A stretch of 64,000 bases of DNA. Origin: Alphaproteobacteria bacterium. Lineage in GTDB: Bacteria; Pseudomonadota; Alphaproteobacteria; RF32; CAG-239. This document shows positions 57,484 to 64,000 of this stretch, piece after piece. Numbering within the stretch: position 1 is the stretch's first letter; each line of letters begins with the position of its first letter. The position numbers and the translations under genes are program-made. The notes under the pieces are model-generated. The model did no database searches. It saw nothing but the letters and a program-made list of their open reading frames with translations, and was not told where the DNA came from. The stretch is from the NCBI GenBank assembly GCA_015062535.1, contig SUUK01000002.1, positions 224,724-288,723 of the forward strand, given 5' to 3'.

Positions 57484-57957
57484 ATGGATAAATTTCCTCT
57501 AACCAAAAAAGGTTTTTTAAGATTGGAACAAGAACTTAAAGACCTTAAAGGCATTGAGCGTCCTAATGTTATTGCTGCAATTGCAGAGGCTCGTTCTCAT
57601 GGTGATTTATCAGAGAATGCAGAATATTCTGCGGCTAAAGAAAAGCAAGGCTTTATTGAAGGTAGAATTCAAGAATTAGAAGCTGTGATTAGCCGTGCAC
57701 AAGTAATTGACCCAAGCGAAATAAAAGGAGATGTTATTCGCTTTGGTGCTACTGTTAATGTAGTTGATGTTGATACAGATGTAGAAAACTCATATCAAAT
57801 TGTTGGTGATTATGAGGCTGATATTAATGAAAATAAGATTTCTCTTTCTTCTCCACTTGCAAAAGCTTTGATTGGTAAAGAAGTTGGTGATGAAGTTGAA
57901 TATGTTGCTCCTGGTGGCAAAAAGACTTTTGAAATTTTAGAAGTATCTTACATCTAA
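57484..57957 (+). CDS. greA: Transcription elongation factor GreA
   Basis: Rescues backtracked RNA polymerase. MDKFPLTKKGFLRLEQELKDL begins the coiled coil, with tip acidic motif EARSHGDLSENAEY; the FKBP-like C-terminal domain has VGDEVEYVAPGGKKTFEILE. 157 residues, normal. The start at 57484 follows AGGAGAAG; an upstream reading from 57376 has no ribosome binding site. Confidence 0.98.
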   Translation: MDKFPLTKKGFLRLEQELKDLKGIERPNVIAAIAEARSHGDLSENAEYSAAKEKQGFIEGRIQELEAVISRAQVIDPSEIKGDVIRFGATVNVVDVDTDVENSYQIVGDYEADINENKISLSSPLAKALIGKEVGDEVEYVAPGGKKTFEILEVSYI

Positions 57958-57985
57958 AAAAAATACTATTTCGGACTATATATAG

Positions 57986-58018
57986 AAGCTGGAAATTATT
58001 CTAGCTTTTATTTTTTTA
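57986..58018 (+). terminator. Terminator of greA
   Basis: AAGCTGGAA/TTCTAGCTT with T-run. It sits directly before the ribosome binding site of the next gene, so that gene may depend on read-through. Confidence 0.75.
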
Positions 58019-58028
58019 GGAGGAAAAG

Positions 58029-58262
58029 ATGAAAAGATCGCCATTTGTAAGTAGTTGTAAGTATGATTATGAGCATAAATGTGATTGCTCTGAAGATGAT
58101 AATTGCGGGTGTGATTATCCAAACAATATGGTGCACGGATATACAAAAGAATGTTTGGATGATAAATTTGATGAAAAAATAACGGATGAGAAACTTCATA
58201 TTAAAATTAATGAAGTGAAAATTTTTAATAAAAAAGAAAAAAGTTTTAGAGCAAATTTGTGA
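58029..58262 (+). CDS. Small cysteine-rich protein, 77 aa
   Basis: Starts after AGGAGG, a perfect binding site. Six Cys lie within the first 43 residues (CKYD, CDCSEDDNCGCD, KEC), with acidic spacing. The pattern CDC...CGC could bind a metal such as zinc or an iron-sulfur cluster. The C-terminus is charged and likely helical. No family recognised. It follows greA. Confidence 0.7.
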   Translation: MKRSPFVSSCKYDYEHKCDCSEDDNCGCDYPNNMVHGYTKECLDDKFDEKITDEKLHIKINEVKIFNKKEKSFRANL

Positions 58263-58323
58263 TTTCTTGCTATCATGTTGAAAATGCTCAATTTAGGGTT
58301 GCTAATTTTAAATTAAAAAAATA

Positions 58324-58351
58324 TTGACAAAAAATATTTTTTGTATATATT
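58324..58351 (+). promoter_or_regulatory. Strong sigma-70-like promoter
   Basis: TTGACA, 16 bases, TATATT. It would start a roughly 150-nt leader before the gene at 58505. Confidence 0.65.
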
Positions 58352-58504
58352 GAAGGTGTTAATATACAATTATGGCTCTTATTTTCAATCAAATGCTCTT
58401 TTTCATAAAAGTTTTTTGTTTAGATGTTTTTTTATTAATTAATCAATGTATTGTCCTTTTGAGATGATACAAATCAGAAGTTAAACCAGAAAAAGACAAA
58501 AGCT

Positions 58505-58798
58505 ATGAGAAAGAAAATCATGGAGTACATCGGTTGGGGTGTAACAACTATCGCAAGTGTTTATGTGGTTATTGTTTCAGTATATGCTTTATGCGTATCT
58601 GTTTCGGACCTTAAACGACTAGTTATGGTTGTCACAAGTATTGGAATTGCGATTTGTTTGGGTGCTACTTTAAAAAGGTACCTAGACAGCGAATGCGATA
58701 CTCCACCCTCGCGGATTTGTATAGAAGTTTTGGCCTTGTTGCCGATATTTTCTATAGTCTACCTATGTGTGAGAGTAGGATTATACTACTTCGCATAA
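58505..58798 (+). CDS. Small multi-pass membrane protein, 97 aa
   Basis: Three hydrophobic spans are likely (about 9-30, 37-55 and 74-95), joined by short loops with two Cys. There is no Shine-Dalgarno sequence before the ATG, a long leader follows a strong promoter, and codons are richer in GC than neighbouring genes. These traits are like those of the 39929 gene. It is followed by an AGGCTGTT/AACAGCCT hairpin with no T-run. Function unknown; recent lateral gain is my inference. Confidence 0.65.
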   Translation: MRKKIMEYIGWGVTTIASVYVVIVSVYALCVSVSDLKRLVMVVTSIGIAICLGATLKRYLDSECDTPPSRICIEVLALLPIFSIVYLCVRVGLYYFA

Positions 58799-58808
58799 CC
58801 TATAAAAT

Positions 58809-58831
58809 AGGCTGTTTACTTAGAACAGCCT
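58809..58831 (+). terminator. Hairpin after the 97-aa membrane protein gene
   Basis: AGGCTGTT/AACAGCCT with a 7-nt loop; no U-run, unlike most terminators here. Confidence 0.5.
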
Positions 58832-58863
58832 AAAGTGCTTGCAAAATAAAAAATCTTTTGTTA

Positions 58864-58911
58864 GAAAAAATTAAGAGGCGGTTGTAATGTGTGGGAGAAA
58901 CCGCCTCTTAA
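58864..58911 (-). terminator. Terminator of ctrA
   Basis: Perfect 13-bp stem TTAAGAGGCGGTT/AACCGCCTCTTAA, followed leftward by six U. Confidence 0.93.
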
Positions 58912-58926
58912 TCGTTTTAATTGAAA

Positions 58927-59613
58927 CTATTTCTTTTCATCAGGGTCTTTTAAGATATAACCTCTACCCCAAACAGTTTCAATATAGTTCTTTCCGCCAG
59001 ATGCTTTTTCGAGTTTTTTGCGGAGTTTGCAAATAAACACGTCAATAATTTTTAGCTCTGGCTCGTCAATACCGCCATATAGGTGATTTAAGAATTGTTC
59101 TTTGTTTAAGGTTGAACCTTTACGCAAAGAAAGTAATTCCATAATTCCGTATTCTTTACCTGTTAAGTGTAAATCTTTGCCAGCAACACTAACAGTTTGT
59201 GTGTCAAGATTTACTTCTACAAGACCAGTTTGAATAACTGAATTTGAGTGACCTTTTGAACGACGAACAATTGCTTGAATACGAGCTAGAAGTTCGCTCT
59301 TGTCAAATGGTTTTGTTAAATAGTCATCTGCACCATAGCCTAAACCTTTAACTTTTTTATCTGGTTCATAAAGACCGGATAAAATAAGAACAGGAGTTGC
59401 AACTTTGGCATTTCTTAAACTTTTTAGTACTTCGTAGCCATTCATACCTGGTAGGTTTAAATCTAAGATAATGATGTCGTAATCATAAAGTTTACCACAA
59501 TCAAGTCCATCTTCACCATCATCTGTTGTATCTACAACCATTCCTTCTTTTTTTAAGATGGTTTCAACGCTTTGTGATACGGCATAATCATCTTCAATTA
59601 AAAGAACTCTCAT
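58927..59613 (-). CDS. ctrA: Cell-cycle response regulator CtrA
   Basis: Master DNA-binding response regulator of alphaproteobacteria. The receiver has DD (residues 8-9), phospho-acceptor Asp51 ([13 protein letters not shown]) and Lys in KPFDKSEL. The winged-helix domain is highly conserved: [40 protein letters not shown] and [17 protein letters not shown]. The C-terminus ends DPDEKK and lacks the -AA degradation signal of Caulobacter. The upstream region has TTAA half-sites (GTTAAC at 59691) but no TTAA-N7-TTAA, so autoregulation is unproven. Confidence 0.98.
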   Translation of the reverse strand: MRVLLIEDDYAVSQSVETILKKEGMVVDTTDDGEDGLDCGKLYDYDIIILDLNLPGMNGYEVLKSLRNAKVATPVLILSGLYEPDKKVKGLGYGADDYLTKPFDKSELLARIQAIVRRSKGHSNSVIQTGLVEVNLDTQTVSVAGKDLHLTGKEYGIMELLSLRKGSTLNKEQFLNHLYGGIDEPELKIIDVFICKLRKKLEKASGGKNYIETVWGRGYILKDPDEKK

Positions 59614-59780
59614 CTTTCCTCTCCATTTTGTTTATTGTTAATTGTATAATAATGTATAAATTTTATTTGTGAATCATAGATATTGGGTTGTTAACAATTA
59701 TTAATAAAAATAAAAAACTATTGTAAAAATAATATCTTAATTGTAATAAAAAAGTAGTTTATGTAAAAAGGGAGAAAAAA

Positions 59781-60344
59781 ATGATAAAGTTTATGGATTT
59801 AGATTTTAAAAAAAATGAATTAGAACCAGTGATTTCTGAAAATACAATTAACTTTCATTATGGTAAGCACCATAAAGCTTATGTTGATAAAACAAATGAA
59901 CTTATTAAAGGAACAGAACTTCAAGATATGAGCTTGGAAGATATTATTGAGGCAAGTTTTGGTAAGTTAGAGCTTATGGTATTATATAATAATGCAGGTC
60001 AAGTTTTTAACCATAATGTTTATTGGAATAGTGTTGGAATTGGTGAAAAATTTGATGAAAAAATGTATAAAGAAATTAATGATACATTTGGCAGTTTAGA
60101 TGATTTTAGAAACAAGCTTGTTGATGAGGGGGTAAAGCTCTTTGGAAGTGGCTGGGTTTGGTGTGTTAGAAATGAAGACGGGAAGCTTGAAATTATGACA
60201 ACCAAAAATGGTGATACTCCTTTGGTTTTAGGTAAAAAAGCTATTTTTAATATAGATGTATGGGAGCATGCATATTATCTTGATTATCAAAATTTAAGAA
60301 AAAAATATTTAGAAGAATTTATCTTAAATGTCTTAAAAATATAA
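59781..60344 (+). CDS. sodB: Superoxide dismutase, iron type
   Basis: Converts superoxide to oxygen and peroxide. Metal ligands are His26 (NFHYGKHH), His78 (NHNVYWN), Asp159 and His163 (IDVWEHAYYLDYQ). Gln74 in NNAGQVFNH and the GSGWVW segment are of the Fe type. 187 residues. A GGGAGA site lies before the ATG. Cytoplasmic; no signal. Confidence 0.96.
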   Translation: MIKFMDLDFKKNELEPVISENTINFHYGKHHKAYVDKTNELIKGTELQDMSLEDIIEASFGKLELMVLYNNAGQVFNHNVYWNSVGIGEKFDEKMYKEINDTFGSLDDFRNKLVDEGVKLFGSGWVWCVRNEDGKLEIMTTKNGDTPLVLGKKAIFNIDVWEHAYYLDYQNLRKKYLEEFILNVLKI

Positions 60345-60413
60345 GTATTTTCTTGAAAATAAAATATTTTGATATATAAAGCAAAATATTTATGAACTAT
60401 TTGGAGATTTCTA

Positions 60414-60647
60414 ATGAAAAAGTTTTTTTTGATTTTGTTGTTGGCACTTGTGTCTGCGTGTTCTAGTAAAGCAGTTTATCCATATGGGTTAACAGAAAAA
60501 GAATGGGAATCTCTTTCTATTCGTGATCAAACAAGATTAAGACGTGATTTTTATTTTTATGAAAAAGGTTCTACAAATTATGTAAATCCTAGATTAGAAG
60601 TAGAAGGAAAAGATAGTCAGCCTACACAAAATGTGTATGCTCAGTAG
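60414..60647 (+). CDS. Small lipoprotein, 77 aa
   Basis: Signal peptide with lipobox LVSAC (Cys16), then SSKAVYPYGLTEKEWESL. It ends QNVYAQ. Aromatic and charged, no known domain. Followed by a strong terminator, so it is its own unit or paired with sodB. Confidence 0.85.
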   Translation: MKKFFLILLLALVSACSSKAVYPYGLTEKEWESLSIRDQTRLRRDFYFYEKGSTNYVNPRLEVEGKDSQPTQNVYAQ

Positions 60648-60669
60648 TAAAAAAAGGTATTTTTTTAAG

Positions 60670-60697
60670 AAACGCACTTTAGGAGTGCGTTTTTTTA
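60670..60697 (+). terminator. Terminator of the small lipoprotein gene
   Basis: AAACGCACT/AGTGCGTTT with a 5-nt loop and a T-run. Confidence 0.93.
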
Positions 60698-60794
60698 TGA
60701 TATTTAGTAGATATTTGTGTGGATATTATACATTTGTTAAGAAAGATTGTTTTAGAATCGCTTGAAAGCAATTGTTTTTGAATGTGTAAAGACT

Positions 60795-63700
60795 ATGAAT
60801 GTTAAAGTTTTAAAGTGCCTTTTAGCTATCTTTTGTGGGGTTTTAGTGCCCATAAGGGATGGTTTTGCTGTAACTGGAAGGCTACGTCCTCAAGACTTTA
60901 ATAAAATGTATCACTTGGCTGCTTTAGGTAAAGTAGGTATTTTAAGAAATGCTGTAAATAGAGGACTTAATATTGATAGTGTTAACCCAAATGGTGATAC
61001 AGGGCTTTGTATTGCAGTAAAACGCAAAAATTATGTGGCTTATAATAGCTTTAGGATGAGTGGAGCAAACCCAAGACACCAATGTACATATAGAATATAT
61101 AAAGAGTATCAAGAATTTTTAGATTCTACTAAAACTGCTAGAGAAGAGAAGATTTTAGGTAATAAAGAATCTTTGTATTATAATGAAGAAGAAAGAAATT
61201 GGTGGCCTTGGATTCTTGGTGGTGTAGCATTAGGGGGTGGAGCTCTTGCCTTGAGTGGTGGAGGCGGTGGTGGTAGCCATGCTCCTGTTGTTGAAGAAAT
61301 TACTCCTATTGAGACTGGTACAGGTTTAGGTGGGTATGTTGTTAATTATAAGGAATTGATTTCTGGTCAAAATGGCGGAAACTTATTAGACATTACTTTT
61401 GAAAATGATGGTTTAACAAATCCTGATAAAATAAGATTATTACCTAATACTTTGGATATGGCTGATTATTTGAAAGCTTATGTAAAAATTGAAGATGGCG
61501 GTAATTTTGATAACTGGGGAACTTTATCTTTAGGTAATGGGACAATTGGTATGTCTGCTTATGATAATGGTTCTAGAGCAGAAAACAATGGTACTATTGA
61601 CATTAAGGCAGAAAATGGCGCTATTGGTATGGTTGCAAGTAATGGGGCAACAGCTTATAATAGTCCGGATTTAGGTGAAAAAGATTCTGGCCATGGTAAT
61701 ATAAATATGTCATTTAAGGGTGATAAAGAAGGTGATTCCCTTATAGGTATGTATGCAGATACTAATTCTAAAATTGTAAATTATGGTAAGATTACAGGTA
61801 CAACGTCTGAAGTTGTTGACGATAAAAAGAATAATGGTGGGAATGTTACGGGAATTTTGATTGGAGATAAAACTACATTTGCAGCAACAACAGATGATAT
61901 AATTATAGATGAAGGCACAGGTGATGAAGTAGCAGAAGAAGATGAAGAAGAAAAAACGGTATCGCCTAACTCTGGTAGTATGGTTGGTATGGGAGTATTT
62001 AACTTTTATAGCGGAACAGATTTAAGTAAAAATATTGTTAGTGCAGAAAACTGGGGAAGTATAAATCTTTCTGCTGGTTATAATGCAGCAACAGATGTTG
62101 GTGTTAATCTTGTTGGTATGGGTAGCTATATTGATGATAAGTTTTTGCATGAAAACTATAATCCTAGTTTTGCAGAGCAAATGAAACTTTATAATAATGG
62201 AAATATAAGTTTAAAATATCAAGGGTCTTATAAAATATCTGAAGGAGCATTGAAACTTGGTGATGGTGGTTTGATTGGTATTAGGGCAGATGCATCAACA
62301 GAAGCTACAAATACAGGAAATATTAGTATTGATTTAACATCAACAACTTTAGAAGAAGGTATTGATGTGGCATCTGGTATGCTTGCGGTTCATGGTGCAG
62401 AGCTTATTAATGGAAATAAAAATAGTATTTATGATGGCTCAACAGATGTACCAAGTGGTTCTATTATAGTTTATAATGATGCAAAAAGTGGCGGTATATC
62501 TTATGGTATGCTCGCAGCAAAAGGTGATGGTTCTCAAACAAGGGTTTATAATTGGAAAGATCCAAAATTGGCAAACTATGGTTTGATTGATATGCAAGTT
62601 AGCAACTCTTATGCTATGGCTTCTTTTGATGGTGGTGAAGTAACAAACTATGGTGTTATTAATCTTGGTGTTGAAAATGGTCATTCTTATTATTCAAATA
62701 ACTATGGAATGTATTCTGAAGGTAAAGATAAGGCAGATGCTGCAAAGTTAGTTAATAAAGGTATTATTAATGTAAATTCAGAGTTATCTGTTGCAATGCA
62801 ACAAATGTTCTCTGGTTCTGTTGATATGGTAAATGATGGTGAGATTTATCTATCAAGTAAAGCAACAAATTCTATGGCAATGGGAGGAAGTTTTTCTACA
62901 GCAACAAATAATAATAAGATATATTATGAAGTAGATAATAGTAAAAGTTTTATATATCCAACAGATAAATCTGATAAGCCTGATTGGAATGTTCAAAAAG
63001 ATCCAGTTGCAGCATCAGTAAAGATTTCAACAGAAAATGGTGTTACAAAGCAGTTCTTTATTAATGATGGCGAAATGACTGTTGGTAAAAAGGTTATTGA
63101 TGAAAATGACTATAATGGTACTTTTGGTACAGCAGCTGTACATGTTTCACAACAAGGTGGCGCAATAAATAATGGCAAGATTTTGATTAAAAAAGCTGAT
63201 CTTACATATAGACAATTAAATGTCGGTATGTATTTGGATAGTAATTCAGAAAGAACAGCATATGTTAGAAATAAGGGAGATATTATTGTTGATGCATTCC
63301 ATTCTATGGGTATGTTAAATAAATCTTCTAAATCTGCAACAGCATTTAATCTTGGAAATATTTCTGTAGCATCACAGCGCTCACATGGAATGGCTGGAAC
63401 AGCAGGTTCTTATTTGTCAAATGGTAGCAGTGATGATAAGAGTGCAAATATTAATGTAAACGGATTAGATTCGGTTGGTATGTATCTTAAAGATGCTGAA
63501 GGATTTAATTGGGGAAATATTTATTTAAGTAAAGAAAAAACAACAGCAGTTTTATTAGATGGATCTGAGGCTGTATATAATGAATTTGGAAATATTTACC
63601 ATGATACAGATGATGAACTTAAGGAAATGGTTTATTATGGATTTACCAATGACGCTGAAGCAAGATTTGATTATGAAGGTGTAACAGAGATAGATGGCTA

Positions 63701-64000
63701 TATTTTAGGAAAAGCTTTTACTGATGATGCTGGTGGACATGTTTATTGGGGAGAAGATAGCGTTGCTAATGTTACTAAAGAATATGGTAGATTGTTTTTA
63801 GTGGAAGGTAAAGGTAGTGAAGGCTATGTATTAGGTGAAGCTAATGTTTCTAATAAAGCAACAGGAATAGAAATTAAGAAAGGTGCTAATGGTGGCATAG
63901 AAACGTTAGGTGTAATTAATGTAAAAGATGAAACAGCTACAGGAATTGATGTTGTTGATAATGGTAGTACTGCAAACGTAAATTCTGGTGGTTATCTTGA
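60795..64000 (+). CDS. Giant autotransporter-like surface protein, C-terminus beyond right edge
   Basis: The frame stays open from ATG 60795 to the edge, at least 1068 residues. Residues 1-25 are a signal peptide. An ankyrin-like unit follows (about 40-95: HLAALGKVGILRNAVNRG, then NPNGDTGLCIAV and MSGANPRHQ). Residues 136-154 form a hydrophobic, Gly-rich segment before a Gly run. From about 180 on, the sequence has many NxGxI-type repeats (NNGTIDI, NYGLIDM, NKGIINV, NWGNIYL), typical of beta-helical passengers of type V adhesins. The C-terminal barrel, if present, is outside the window. No strong ribosome binding site is visible. Confidence 0.82.
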   Translation, partial: MNVKVLKCLLAIFCGVLVPIRDGFAVTGRLRPQDFNKMYHLAALGKVGILRNAVNRGLNIDSVNPNGDTGLCIAVKRKNYVAYNSFRMSGANPRHQCTYRIYKEYQEFLDSTKTAREEKILGNKESLYYNEEERNWWPWILGGVALGGGALALSGGGGGGSHAPVVEEITPIETGTGLGGYVVNYKELISGQNGGNLLDITFENDGLTNPDKIRLLPNTLDMADYLKAYVKIEDGGNFDNWGTLSLGNGTIGMSAYDNGSRAENNGTIDIKAENGAIGMVASNGATAYNSPDLGEKDSGHGNINMSFKGDKEGDSLIGMYADTNSKIVNYGKITGTTSEVVDDKKNNGGNVTGILIGDKTTFAATTDDIIIDEGTGDEVAEEDEEEKTVSPNSGSMVGMGVFNFYSGTDLSKNIVSAENWGSINLSAGYNAATDVGVNLVGMGSYIDDKFLHENYNPSFAEQMKLYNNGNISLKYQGSYKISEGALKLGDGGLIGIRADASTEATNTGNISIDLTSTTLEEGIDVASGMLAVHGAELINGNKNSIYDGSTDVPSGSIIVYNDAKSGGISYGMLAAKGDGSQTRVYNWKDPKLANYGLIDMQVSNSYAMASFDGGEVTNYGVINLGVENGHSYYSNNYGMYSEGKDKADAAKLVNKGIINVNSELSVAMQQMFSGSVDMVNDGEIYLSSKATNSMAMGGSFSTATNNNKIYYEVDNSKSFIYPTDKSDKPDWNVQKDPVAASVKISTENGVTKQFFINDGEMTVGKKVIDENDYNGTFGTAAVHVSQQGGAINNGKILIKKADLTYRQLNVGMYLDSNSERTAYVRNKGDIIVDAFHSMGMLNKSSKSATAFNLGNISVASQRSHGMAGTAGSYLSNGSSDDKSANINVNGLDSVGMYLKDAEGFNWGNIYLSKEKTTAVLLDGSEAVYNEFGNIYHDTDDELKEMVYYGFTNDAEARFDYEGVTEIDGYILGKAFTDDAGGHVYWGEDSVANVTKEYGRLFLVEGKGSEGYVLGEANVSNKATGIEIKKGANGGIETLGVINVKDETATGIDVVDNGSTANVNSGGYL

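Noticed and set aside
59614..59780. CtrA box in the ctrA promoter region
   Set aside because: TTAA sites are present but spaced by six bases (TTAACAATTATTAA), not the seven of the accepted motif; AT-rich DNA gives such matches by chance.
62439..62684. Leftward gene inside the autotransporter gene
   Set aside because: It is a shadow of the long repeat-coding frame.

Overview
The window is AT-rich chromosomal DNA from an alphaproteobacterium. The strongest taxonomic evidence is a near-textbook CtrA response regulator (58927-59613) together with a CckA-type hybrid kinase (12945-15590) that lies next to an HdaA-like DnaA-family protein and a MipZ-like ATPase. The low GC, small intergenic gaps, Fe-superoxide dismutase and gut-style surface proteins would fit one of the uncultured, reduced, host-associated alphaproteobacteria, but the exact lineage is inference.

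Layout. 1-3.9 kb: a large unrecognised gene cut by the left edge, a small hypothetical, a membrane-anchored family 2 glycosyltransferase, and a tRNA-Trp whose 3' end plus terminator are tandemly duplicated. 4-19 kb: a long leftward block of core genes (rsfS, obgE, rpmA, rplU, a secreted nuclease, pnp, rpsO, truB, hdaA, cckA, pgm, a mipZ-like gene, a D-Ala-D-Ala carboxypeptidase), with a lipoprotein and a divergent adenylate kinase on the other strand. 19.0-26.4 kb: a 7.3-kb integrative element inserted in tRNA-His, bounded by a 52-bp att duplication. 26.4-27.2 kb: 3.4 tandem copies of a 241-bp hairpin-rich unit, each starting with the last bases of tRNA-His. 29.1-38.5 kb: the S10-spc ribosomal protein operon from rpsJ to rplO, ending in a terminator without secY. 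38.6-52.7 kb: small enzymes, an apparently foreign 528-residue protein, a PhoR-like kinase, mutS, three ABC exporters and a glycosyltransferase. 52.8-64 kb: groES-groEL, envelope proteins, greA, ctrA, sodB, a small lipoprotein and the 5' part of a giant autotransporter-like protein that runs off the right edge.

The most unusual part is the integrative element. A promoter-like sequence at 19479-19507 is followed by about 290 nt that fold by eye into at least eight helices, including a 12-bp long-range stem and a final hairpin that buries the ribosome binding site of the first gene. That gene encodes a PD-(D/E)XK nuclease. It is followed by a repeat protein resembling the septoil-knot family, two small unknowns, and a DnaQ-like protein that has kept the fold signature but lost two catalytic residues. 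The opposite strand carries a primase-polymerase/ATPase fusion, a small unknown and the tyrosine integrase. I did not recognise the RNA as any class I know; the RNA plus nuclease cassette is the best candidate for an undescribed system here.

The core genes work as expected: ribosome assembly and quality (ObgE, RsfS, ribosomal proteins), RNA processing (Pnp, TruB), and the alphaproteobacterial cell-cycle circuit (CckA, CtrA, HdaA, probable MipZ). All structure and homology statements are from reading the sequence; no database or folding program was run.
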